Assembly (NCBI RefSeq): GCF_029502005.1
Contig: NZ_JAMQOT010000002.1
Location: 620,001-684,000, forward strand
Source: Natrinema salsiterrestre
GTDB taxonomy: Archaea; Halobacteriota; Halobacteria; Halobacteriales; Natrialbaceae
Reading direction: 5' to 3'
DNA: 64,000 nucleotides
Within the stretch, counting starts at the first letter, position 1. Each line of letters opens with the position of its first letter. Below, piece by piece: positions 7,508 to 15,065 of this stretch. The notes beneath the pieces were generated by a model. That model saw nothing but the letters and a program-made list of their open reading frames with translations. It did not search any database and was not told the origin of the DNA. Position numbers and translations under genes: made by a program.

Positions 7508-8617
7508 TCAGTCGGCGGATTCGACGGTCGACCGCGCCGGATCGCTCGAGTCGGCCGGCGCTTCCACCAGTTCCCGCTCGGTCCCCGTCAACTCGAGCGC
7601 GAACTCGCTCCCGAAGACCGACGCCGGCGTCTGGAACCCCGTCGGAATCCGATCCCCGCCCTCGAGCACCCGCTCGGCGGCCAGCACCGCCGACTCGGCG
7701 GTGAGCGCGTACGGGTTCGGCGTCCGGAGTCGGGCGCGGGCCCGCTGATCGCCGGCCTCGTCGCAGACTTCACCCCAGACGACGGCGGTATCGGTCGCCA
7801 GTTGCCGTTCGTCCGGGCCGTCGAGTCGGGCGTCGATCAGGCGCTTCAGGAGGGACTCGGCGGGTCGGCTGTCGAGGAGCCACTCGAGGGAATCGACCGC
7901 TGACAGCGCTTTGCTCGCCCACGACGGCGCGGCGGCGTAGACCTCGATTGACTCGATACCGGTGGTGTGAGCCGCCGTGACGACGTCGCCCCACGGCACC
8001 GTGACGGCGTGTTCGGGACCGTCGCCGAAATCGACCTCGCGGCTTCGGAACGCGGTCGGCACCTGAAGGAGTCGGCCGTTGCGCCGAACGACGCCGCCGA
8101 CACCGAGCTGTTCGACGAGCGTCCGAGCGGTGCCCCGCGAGAAATCGAGGCTCCCTTTGATTCCGAGGGCCAGTCGGTCCGCGTCGGGAACCCGATCGGC
8201 GAGAAACGCGGCCAGACAGTCCGACGGCACGACGTCGAAGCCGACGCCGGGAAGGAGCGTGATCCCAGCGTCGCGAGCGGCGGCGTCGTGCTGGCGGAGA
8301 CACTCGAACACGGGGAACTCGCCCGTAATGTCGAGGTAGTCCGTGTTCGTCTCGAGACAGGCCTCGACGAGCGGCTCGGCCGTCTCGACGAACGGCCCCG
8401 CACAGTTCAGGACGGCGTCGAACCGTGCCAGCTTGGCGTCGAGGTCGGCAGCGTCGAGGTCGAACGTCCGCCCTTCGACGCGGAGCGCGTCGGCTTGCTC
8501 AGCGACCGCGCGGCCGTTGCGGCCGGCGACGACCGGCGAGCCGCCCCGCGCGACGGCCTCGCGTGCGATCAGCCGCCCCGTGTAGCCGTAGGAGCCGTAG
8601 ACGAGAAGGGAGTCCAT
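7508..8617 (-). CDS. Saccharopine dehydrogenase-like NAD(P)-binding protein (trans-acting enoyl reductase type)
   Basis: 369 residues. The N-terminal Rossmann unit LLVYGSYGYTGRLIAREAV has the GxxGxxG loop. FDAVLNCAGPFVETAEPLVEACL and YLDITGEFPVFE are hallmarks of the saccharopine-dehydrogenase-like family that includes mycobacterial trans-acting enoyl reductase. GVGFDVVPSDCLAA continues the domain. True lysine biosynthesis is unlikely; a lipid or short-chain substrate is more probable. ATG 8617 is divergent from the Rieske gene. Confidence 0.85.
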   Translation of the reverse strand: MDSLLVYGSYGYTGRLIAREAVARGGSPVVAGRNGRAVAEQADALRVEGRTFDLDAADLDAKLARFDAVLNCAGPFVETAEPLVEACLETNTDYLDITGEFPVFECLRQHDAAARDAGITLLPGVGFDVVPSDCLAAFLADRVPDADRLALGIKGSLDFSRGTARTLVEQLGVGGVVRRNGRLLQVPTAFRSREVDFGDGPEHAVTVPWGDVVTAAHTTGIESIEVYAAAPSWASKALSAVDSLEWLLDSRPAESLLKRLIDARLDGPDERQLATDTAVVWGEVCDEAGDQRARARLRTPNPYALTAESAVLAAERVLEGGDRIPTGFQTPASVFGSEFALELTGTERELVEAPADSSDPARSTVESAD

Positions 8618-8711
8618 AGACGGCGTTGGAGAGAGAGGGGGTTAAAACTCCGTCAGACGTTCGCGCCCGCTGTCGAAACGTTCAGGACGACCGGCTGGTA
8701 ACGGAGGGGCA

Positions 8712-9179
8712 ATGGACGGAGAACGGATCACGGCGCTTTCCGAGGTACCCGACGACTCGACGGTACTGTTTCGCGTCGCCGACGACGTCGGCGAGGAACG
8801 GGAGGCAATTCTCGTCGCCGACGCCGTGGCAGCGACGGACGGCGGCGAACCGACCGGGTCGGAACCGGAGTCGAGCGGCGACGGCGTCGCGTGCTGGCTC
8901 AACTACTGTCAGCACCTCACCCATATCAAACTGGACAAGGGTTCGGGCGCGCCGATGCGAGACGGCGAACTCATCTGTGCGAACCACGGCGCGTACTTCG
9001 AGGCCGACACCGGGTACTGCAGCTACGGCCCCTGCGAGGGTGCCTACCTCACCGACCTCGAGGTCACCGTCTCCGAGGGCGAGGTCTACCTGACCGACGA
9101 CGAGTACGAGTTCGTCGGGATGGGCCCGGTAGAGAGCGACGATCTCGATCGGGCGTCGACCTCGAACGTGGAGTTCTAG
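8712..9179 (+). CDS. Rieske [2Fe-2S] domain protein
   Basis: 155 residues, soluble (no signal peptide or membrane helix). The cluster ligands are in NYCQHLTH (C-x-H) and ICANHGAYF (C-x-x-H), separated by about 24 residues; a CSYGPCEG segment follows. The fold is like small ferredoxin-type Rieske proteins serving oxygenases or unknown redox partners, not the membrane cytochrome bc complex. Its stop overlaps the 3' end of the convergent gene by four bases. Confidence 0.88.
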   Translation: MDGERITALSEVPDDSTVLFRVADDVGEEREAILVADAVAATDGGEPTGSEPESSGDGVACWLNYCQHLTHIKLDKGSGAPMRDGELICANHGAYFEADTGYCSYGPCEGAYLTDLEVTVSEGEVYLTDDEYEFVGMGPVESDDLDRASTSNVEF

Positions 9180-9544
9180 ACCGCGTCCGGCGCGACCAGG
9201 TCCCGCTCCTGATCGTACTCGAGCAAGCCGGCGTCGACCAGCCGCGGGAGGTGATCGTGATACAGGGAGAGATACACCTCTCTGACTCGTTCCGCCGAGA
9301 TCTCGGTCACGTTGTGTCCCGTTTCGCGAACCGCGACTTCCTCGGCCGCGTCCGGGAGCGTCAGCGCCTCCCCGTAGGTGCGCATGACCGCCAGCAGTAG
9401 CCGGCGGCGCTGATCGGCGAGGAGGGCGAACGCGTCGTCGAGCGATTCGGCCGACGCGTCTGGCTCGTCGGTCTCGTCGAGCCAGTCGAGCGCCGTCTGC
9501 ACGAACTCGACGCAGTCGTGCTCCGGGTGAGAGTCGGAAGTCAT
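9176..9544 (-). CDS. Winged-helix protein (DUF7344 type)
   Basis: 122 residues. The core LDDAFALLADQRRRLLLAVM is the usual opening of haloarchaeal DUF7344 winged-helix domains (xxxLLxxxRRRxxL). The recognition part is followed by REVYLSLYHDHLPRLVDAGL and LEYDQERDLV, the wing. These are presumed DNA-binding regulators with unknown targets. Convergent with the Rieske gene. Confidence 0.8.
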   Translation of the reverse strand: MTSDSHPEHDCVEFVQTALDWLDETDEPDASAESLDDAFALLADQRRRLLLAVMRTYGEALTLPDAAEEVAVRETGHNVTEISAERVREVYLSLYHDHLPRLVDAGLLEYDQERDLVAPDAV

Positions 9545-9739
9545 GTGTGGTCCCTATTCCTCGAGTCGAACGGTTGCGACTGAGAACGGAAGTGCCAGTC
9601 GCCGTCGATCGAAGCCGAGTCCGCGTTCGCTCGAGGGTTCGTATCGGGTTCTCGCCGGCGGCCTAAATATTAGTGTCGAATCTGTGCCGGAATTATCAGT
9701 CGACGCTGACACTCCGCCCTCGGTGACGATCGGACGCCG

Positions 9740-10030
9740 TTACTCGATCGTGAACGTGGGTTCGTCGATCGACTCGCTCTTGCAGTCGGGACACCGCGAG
9801 GGGAGGTTCAAGAGGTCGTCGTAGTCGTCGAATCCGCACTCCCGACACGCCGGCGGTGCGACGAGCAGTCGTTCGTCCGATCCGTCGACCGACTGGGAGA
9901 CGTGTTCGACGTGACCGACCACCGCGTGGGGCGTGAGATCGAACTGGGTGGCCAGTTCGCTGGGCGTCGCCGGCTCGGCGCGGAGCGCGTCGGCGAGTTT
10001 CTGCCGCGTCGTTTCGTCGGCCTCTCGCAT
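9740..10030 (-). CDS. Winged-helix regulator with C-terminal zinc ribbon
   Basis: 96 residues from ATG 10030 (GTG 10042 is an alternative). The N-terminal HTH (TRQKLADALRAEPATPSELA, then FDLTPHAVVGHVEHV) is followed by a zinc ribbon with CRECGF and CPDCKSESI. This two-part layout is common among archaeal small regulators where the ribbon closes an ArsR-like wHTH. Divergent from the nucleotidyltransferase gene, with a 136-base shared region. Confidence 0.85.
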   Translation of the reverse strand: MREADETTRQKLADALRAEPATPSELATQFDLTPHAVVGHVEHVSQSVDGSDERLLVAPPACRECGFDDYDDLLNLPSRCPDCKSESIDEPTFTIE

Positions 10031-10166
10031 ACGGGACGCCACGAGGGGGAGCGGTTTTACCGTTTTGCTCTTTCAGCGACCGGCTCGTCGCCTCGGTGAA
10101 TCCGTCGACAGTTTCGGCTTCAGCGAAAGGGCAAGTAACTTACCCCCCGCAGGTGAACACCGGGCT

Positions 10167-11141
10167 ATGAAGGCCGTCGTCCTCGCAGGCGGGTACGCGA
10201 CGCGAATGTGGCCGATCACCAAACATCGGCCCAAGATGTTCCTCCCGATCGGTGAATCGACCGTCATCGATCGCATCTTCACGGAACTCGAGGCTGACGA
10301 CCGGATCGATGAGGTCTACGTCAGCACGAACGAGCGGTTCGCCCCCGACTTCGAGGCCCACCTCGCCGACAGCGAGTTCGACAAGCCCCGGCTCTCGGTC
10401 GAGGAGACGACCGAAGAGGACAACAAGTTCGGCGTCGTCGGCGCGCTCGCACAGCTGATCGACCGCGAGAACGTCGACGACGACCTGCTGGTCATCGCCG
10501 GCGACAACCTGATCAGCTTCGACGTGTCCGACTTCCTCGATTACTTCCGGGACCGCGATGCGCCCACCCTCGCCGCCTACGACGTCGGCTCCCGCGAGAA
10601 GGCCAAGTCCTACGGGCTGGTCGAACTCGAGGGTGACCGCGTCGTCGACTTCCAGGAGAAACCCGACGACCCCAAGAGCACGCTCGTCTCGATCGCCTGC
10701 TACGCGTTCCCCGAGGAGTCACTCGACCTGCTGCCGACCTACCTCGAGGACGGCAACAACCCCGACGAGCCGGGCTGGTTCGTCCAGTGGCTGCAGAACC
10801 GCGAGGACACCTACGCCTACACGTTCGAGGGCGCGTGGTTCGACATCGGAACCCCCGAGAGCTACCTCGACGCCGTCGCCTGGCACCTCGACGGCGACTC
10901 GCTGGTCGCCGACTCCGCCACGCTCGAGAATGCCACCATCGGGGACAACGTCCACGTGATGGACGACGCGACGCTCGAGGGAACCGACCTCGACCACACG
11001 ATCATCTTCTCGGACGCGACGGTCCGGAACGGCGATATCCGCCGCTCGATCATCGACCGAGGAACCCACATCGAGGACCTGGACCTCGCCGGGGCGCTCA
11101 TCGGAGCCCACACGACGATCACGAACGGGGCGGACGAGTAG
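10167..11141 (+). CDS. Sugar-phosphate nucleotidyltransferase
   Basis: 324 residues. The NTP-transferase start MKAVVLAGGYATRMWPIT contains the GGxxTR loop; PKMFLPIGESTVID and the metal-binding VIAGDNLISFD follow. The C-terminal part (from about residue 245, TLENATIGDNVHVMDDATLE) is a left-handed beta-helix of hexapeptide repeats, as in glucose-1-phosphate thymidylyl/uridylyltransferases. It would form an NDP-sugar for surface glycans or protein glycosylation. Substrate cannot be told from sequence. No glycosyltransferase is adjacent. Confidence 0.88.
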   Translation: MKAVVLAGGYATRMWPITKHRPKMFLPIGESTVIDRIFTELEADDRIDEVYVSTNERFAPDFEAHLADSEFDKPRLSVEETTEEDNKFGVVGALAQLIDRENVDDDLLVIAGDNLISFDVSDFLDYFRDRDAPTLAAYDVGSREKAKSYGLVELEGDRVVDFQEKPDDPKSTLVSIACYAFPEESLDLLPTYLEDGNNPDEPGWFVQWLQNREDTYAYTFEGAWFDIGTPESYLDAVAWHLDGDSLVADSATLENATIGDNVHVMDDATLEGTDLDHTIIFSDATVRNGDIRRSIIDRGTHIEDLDLAGALIGAHTTITNGADE

Positions 11142-11258
11142 CTGCGAGTTGCGGTTCGATTTTGCCGTCGATATCACGGCACACTCTCGTACGGGCCTGT
11201 AGCGGCACGGAAACGGTACATCGCGGCGCTCTCGAAGCAGTCGATACAGCTATCAGTC

Positions 11259-11277
11259 CCCCGCGTGATACGTGGGG
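11259..11277 (+). repeat. Hairpin just upstream of start codon
   Basis: ccccgcgt (11259-11266), loop gat, acgtgggg (11270-11277): an eight-pair stem with one G-U pair ending nine bases before ATG 11287. It could mask translation initiation or act at DNA level. It also covers the alternative GTG at 11272, which argues for the ATG. Confidence 0.4.
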
Positions 11278-11286
11278 ACAACGCGC

Positions 11287-12039
11287 ATGAACTGCGAGCA
11301 GACGGTCGAGGCGGTCCTCGAGCCCTATGCCGACGACGTGCCGTTTCGGGAACTCGCAGCGGAGTTCCACGAGTACCGACGCTGGACCGGTGACGATCCG
11401 TTGTTGCTGATCGCCGAGGCCGCTGCCTCGACGACGGGCCAGAGTTTCATCGGCGGCATCGAACCGACCGTCAGCAGGTTTCGCGACGCGTTCGTCGAGA
11501 CCGACCGCGTCGATTCGGTCGCGGATCTCGCTGCGCTCGACCTCGCGGACGACGAACTGGTTGCCGTCTTCGGTGCCAAACGAAAGCGACACGTCCTCCT
11601 CGAGATCGCCCGCGTCCTCGCCGACCGGCCCGAAGACGACGGATTGGACGCGCTGATCGCGTGGGCGAGCGCCGCCGACCACTACCGGTACGACGAGGAC
11701 CCCATCGGCTCGATCGCCGGCGTCGGCCCGTCGAGTTTCCAGTACCTCCGTCAGCTCGCCGGCGTCGAGACCATCAGGCCGCTCCCGCAGGCCGTATCCC
11801 TGATCGACGCCGTCGCCGGCGACCTCGAGGACTCACCGCTCGACGCGGCGACCGATCTGCGGACGATCGCGTCCGGCGAGTGGCTGGCCTTCTTGTCGTC
11901 GTACACGCCGCTCGAGATCGATCGCATCGCGTGGTGGGCGTTCACGGACGAGGCCGATCGCGACGCGGTGAAGAGAATACACGAGACGGGGATCGAGGGT
12001 GGGACTGCGGGCGACGCACCCCCGGAATCGGACGGGTAG
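11287..12039 (+). CDS. HhH-type hypothetical protein
   Basis: 250 residues, helical. The middle segment IGSIAGVGPSSFQYLRQLAG resembles the helix-hairpin-helix of HhH-GPD DNA glycosylases. The rest of that fold is only vaguely recognisable, and no catalytic Lys/Asp arrangement could be placed with confidence. Start chosen at ATG 11287 rather than GTG 11272. Likely a conserved haloarchaeal protein of unknown role; DNA repair is possible but unproven. Confidence 0.65.
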   Translation: MNCEQTVEAVLEPYADDVPFRELAAEFHEYRRWTGDDPLLLIAEAAASTTGQSFIGGIEPTVSRFRDAFVETDRVDSVADLAALDLADDELVAVFGAKRKRHVLLEIARVLADRPEDDGLDALIAWASAADHYRYDEDPIGSIAGVGPSSFQYLRQLAGVETIRPLPQAVSLIDAVAGDLEDSPLDAATDLRTIASGEWLAFLSSYTPLEIDRIAWWAFTDEADRDAVKRIHETGIEGGTAGDAPPESDG

Positions 12040-12143
12040 CGCCCGTACCTCCTCGAGTCGCGCATCCATACTGGAGGGATCGGAGAACCGATCACAGTTC
12101 TGGATTGTGCGAGTCAGGAGGTCATCGCCTACAGGTAGTGAAT

Positions 12144-12581
12144 TTAACAGGCGTACCACGAATCGATCGAATCGTCCCCCTGCAACGTGATCCCGATATC
12201 TTCGCCGTCACAGTCGATATCTAAATCGGGGGCGTACTCCCACGTAGCGGATGTGCCATCCGGAGTGAAAACTGTCACCGTTGACGGGATCGTTTCGATA
12301 CCGGCGGACGAATCGAGGTGACCCGGTTCGAGTTCGTACACTCGACTAAACAACAGTTCACCTTCAGCATCCTCTACCCGGACACCGATCGTTGCGAGTT
12401 CGTCCGTCCGATTCTCGACCATTATTTCGATCGTATCACCTTCTCCCCCTGAATCGTTGGACAGGACAGAATCAGCACAGCCCGAAACCGGAACGGATGC
12501 CACTACTCCCGTCAAAGCAATCACTTCTCGTCGAGAAACGCGTTCGAGCAGTGCAGCAGGCGGTGAGAACCACGCAACCAT
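12144..12581 (-). CDS. Tat-type lipoprotein, small secreted domain
   Basis: 145 residues from ATG 12581 (an upstream in-frame extension has membrane-like but non-conserved sequence). SRREVIALTGVVASVPVSGC combines a twin-arginine start with a lipobox ending in the Cys to be lipidated, typical of haloarchaeal Tat lipoproteins. The mature part is an acidic beta-rich domain (TIEIMVENRTDELATIGVRV), probably immunoglobulin-like, held on the outer face of the membrane. Function unknown. Confidence 0.75.
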   Translation of the reverse strand: MVAWFSPPAALLERVSRREVIALTGVVASVPVSGCADSVLSNDSGGEGDTIEIMVENRTDELATIGVRVEDAEGELLFSRVYELEPGHLDSSAGIETIPSTVTVFTPDGTSATWEYAPDLDIDCDGEDIGITLQGDDSIDSWYAC

Positions 12582-12676
12582 TATATGACTGTTTGTCAAC
12601 AATAGGTAAATAATTTCGCACACTACAGCTCTCCAGACGCTCAATAAGCACACTGAGCAGCTGATTCGTGGTGTCA

Positions 12677-12718
12677 CTACCGTCGATCCATGTGCGGCCC
12701 GTCCACCACGAACGTCTC
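12677..12718 (-). pseudogene. Duplicated fragment of dph6
   Basis: 42 bases encode ETFVVDGPHMDRR followed by TAG. The same peptide occurs near the C-terminus of Dph6 just upstream on the same strand. DNA at 12687-12718 matches 12901-12932 at 30 of 32 positions, and the flanking codons differ only synonymously (GAT/GAC, CGA/CGG). It is a gene fragment left by partial duplication or replacement, not a functional gene. Confidence 0.75.
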
Positions 12719-12818
12719 ACGAACCACCTTTTTCCTCTCGGGTCAGTCTTCGGCCGACCGCTCGAGCAAAAAAACCCCGCTCGCTCACTACGTTCGCTCG
12801 CGGTACACCCCCCTTTAC

Positions 12819-13544
12819 TCACTCCAGTTTCGCGTCCGTAATCCGCACTCGCCCGCGCGTTCCGTCCCACTCCGTGTCGTACTCGAGGTCGATCCGCCGG
12901 TCCATGTGCGGTCCGTCCACCACGAACGTTTCGAACTCGCCACCCTCACCCAGAATGTGGACGCCGTACTCGTCGTTGAGCGCCTCGAGCTCCGCGATCG
13001 CCTCCCGGTCGAGCGTTCGGCCGAGCCACGACTCGTCCAGACCGTGCGCTGCGACCTGAATGATGATGATTTCGAACCCCGCCTCGAGCATCGCATCGGC
13101 CAGCTCGCGGGGGTCTTCCCGCCAGAGCGGGGCGAACAGGTCACACTCGAGGCGGTCGCACATCCCCCGAATGCGGCTCGTCTGGTACTCGCTCTCGACG
13201 GCTCCCGCCGTGACGCCGGCGATGCCGTCCGGGAGCTCGCGATCGAGATCCTCGAGCGCCGCCTCGAGGGGCTCGAGTTCGTCGTCGCCCTGCGCGCTCG
13301 AGTCGGTGGCCGCGTCGGCAGCGAAGTCGTCGGGTTCGACGTCGACCAGTTCGATCCCGATGCTCTCGGCCGCCAGCGCCGCCAGCTCCGTCGCGGGCAC
13401 GTGATACATGTACGAGTCGCCGGTCGGGTGGACGGTGACGAGGCGGTCGACCGGGAGCCCCCGCTCGAGGGCCCGGAAGAGCGCCCACGACGAGTCTTTG
13501 CCGCCCGAAAAGAGGCTCACCCACGCGCCGTCTGCGTCGCTCAT
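12819..13544 (-). CDS. dph6: Diphthine--ammonia ligase
   Basis: 241 residues, ATP-dependent amidation of diphthine on elongation factor 2, the last step of diphthamide synthesis. The N-terminal PP-loop WVSLFSGGKDSSWALFRAL is diagnostic. VHPTGDSYMYHVP, EYQTSRIRGMCDRL and APLWREDPRELADAML follow in family order, and GGEFETFVVDGP lies near the end. ATG 13544 places the P-loop at residue 10, as in relatives; the longer upstream frame has no homology features. A fragment of this gene is duplicated beyond its 3' end. Confidence 0.93.
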   Translation of the reverse strand: MSDADGAWVSLFSGGKDSSWALFRALERGLPVDRLVTVHPTGDSYMYHVPATELAALAAESIGIELVDVEPDDFAADAATDSSAQGDDELEPLEAALEDLDRELPDGIAGVTAGAVESEYQTSRIRGMCDRLECDLFAPLWREDPRELADAMLEAGFEIIIIQVAAHGLDESWLGRTLDREAIAELEALNDEYGVHILGEGGEFETFVVDGPHMDRRIDLEYDTEWDGTRGRVRITDAKLE

Positions 13545-13593
13545 GGTCGGTGGTCGCCGGGGAGGGCTAAATGGGTACCGAGTCCGGGTGGGG

Positions 13594-14898
13594 TCAGCGA
13601 GTGCGCTCCTCGGAGGGGTCGACGTCCGCGCCCGCGTCGGCACCGCCGTCCGTGAGCTCGGGGTCGGTCCGATCCGCTGGCGGCTCGGAGTCGGGCGTCC
13701 CGGTCGCGTCGGCGGCGGCCTCGGGTTCGCGGTCGGCACCGGTTTCGGACGGTGCCCCGCCGTCGGCACTATCGAGGTCGTCGCGCTGACCGCTGAGCGA
13801 GGACGCGATCCGGGCACCGACCAGACTCACCACGATCGCGGTGACGACGAACAGCGCGAGTCGCTGGCCGGCACCCATCGCGAACCGCTCGTTCGAGAGG
13901 ACCCAGAGCGTATGGGCCGGAACGACGAACGGCTCGATCGCGTCCTGTTGCTCGAGGAAGTACGCGGAGAACCCGCGAACGACCAGACTGACGGCGACGA
14001 CAATAAAGGGGAGGTTGAGGAACGAGGTTCGGATCGGCTCGTCGCTGATCGCCTCGTCGAGCAGTCGACCGGCGCTGGCGGTCAGCGCGGCCATCGCCAG
14101 CCAGGGAATGCTGTCGAAGGCGAACCGCGTCGCGGGGATCACCACGCCGGGCGTCTCCCCGACGTTCGAGACGCCGAGCGCACCCACGAACAGTCCGACG
14201 AACGTCAGTCCAGCGGCGACGACGTAGGTGACGACCGACACCTGCCCGGAGTACAGCGATTCCTGGGTCTGGTGGGCCAGTCTGGCCAGGATCTCGTCGA
14301 CGTTGAAGCCCTTGTAGAGCAGGAACAGGCCGATGACGGTGGTGATCGCGGCCGCACCCGTCGCGGGCCCGACGGTGGTCGCGAGGAGCGGAAAGACGAG
14401 CAGGGTCAGCCCGATCGGGACCAGCACCGTCTGGCGGAGTTCCTCGTCGGCGAGGAACTGTTTGAGCAGGTAGTACGTCGATTCGATATCGCGGGCCTGC
14501 CGGACGACGACCCGATCGACGGAGTCGACGCGGACGCGGCTCTCGACGATCGGGATCAGCCGTTCGTCCTCCGCACTGTCCGTTACCACGATCGCCGACT
14601 CCGGTTCGTACTCGGTGATGAGATCGTCGAGTTGGTCAGCGACCGCTCGATCGGCCGACACCATCGACTCGTGGTCCCCCGAGACCACCGCGACGACGAC
14701 CTCTTCGCTCTCGTCGCGCAGGTTCTGGGCGACCCGCAACGACTCGAGCAGGGTATTGACGCCCGAGTCCTCCGGATCCGCGAGGCCGACGTCGGTCACG
14801 AGCGCGCGGACTGCCTCCCAGCCGACGACGGGCGAGCGGAGACCGGTCTTGCGGCCCACGTCGTCGGTCCGGTCGAGGCAGACGACCAGCGTTGTCAC
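13594..14898 (-). CDS. DUF373 multi-spanning membrane protein
   Basis: 434 residues from GTG 14898. The N-terminal cytosolic domain starts TTLVVCLDRTDDVGRKTGL, the DUF373 signature. After about 160 residues come six to seven membrane helices (first LVPIGLTLLVFPLLATTVG). A C-terminal acidic, Asp/Glu/Ser-rich tail of about 65 residues ends the protein. DUF373 proteins are widespread in Euryarchaeota and functionally uncharacterised. The upstream in-frame extension to 15015 would overlap the divergent promoter and is rejected. Divergent from the pectate-lyase-like gene. Confidence 0.82.
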   Translation of the reverse strand: MTTLVVCLDRTDDVGRKTGLRSPVVGWEAVRALVTDVGLADPEDSGVNTLLESLRVAQNLRDESEEVVVAVVSGDHESMVSADRAVADQLDDLITEYEPESAIVVTDSAEDERLIPIVESRVRVDSVDRVVVRQARDIESTYYLLKQFLADEELRQTVLVPIGLTLLVFPLLATTVGPATGAAAITTVIGLFLLYKGFNVDEILARLAHQTQESLYSGQVSVVTYVVAAGLTFVGLFVGALGVSNVGETPGVVIPATRFAFDSIPWLAMAALTASAGRLLDEAISDEPIRTSFLNLPFIVVAVSLVVRGFSAYFLEQQDAIEPFVVPAHTLWVLSNERFAMGAGQRLALFVVTAIVVSLVGARIASSLSGQRDDLDSADGGAPSETGADREPEAAADATGTPDSEPPADRTDPELTDGGADAGADVDPSEERTR

Positions 14899-15020
14899 GA
14901 TAGGCGTTGGAATCCCTGCGACGATAAATCCACTCACTCGGGCGCGGTTGCCCTCCCCCGTCGCTCGGGACACCGACCCGACGAGGGGGACCCCATATTT
15001 CATCGTGTAAATCACGGATC

Positions 15021-15062
15021 AAATACCTTTATTTACCCTCGATATAGTTATTATAGTGATTC
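15021..15062 (+). promoter_or_regulatory. Promoter of the pectate-lyase-like gene
   Basis: AT-rich stretch aaataccttt atttaccc (15021-15038) followed by gatatagttattatag, in a region otherwise about two-thirds GC, ending just before ATG 15066. The ctttattta core is a plausible TATA box with start of transcription around 15055-15062. A second AT-rich block could serve the divergent DUF373 gene. Confidence 0.45.
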
Positions 15063-15065
15063 AAT

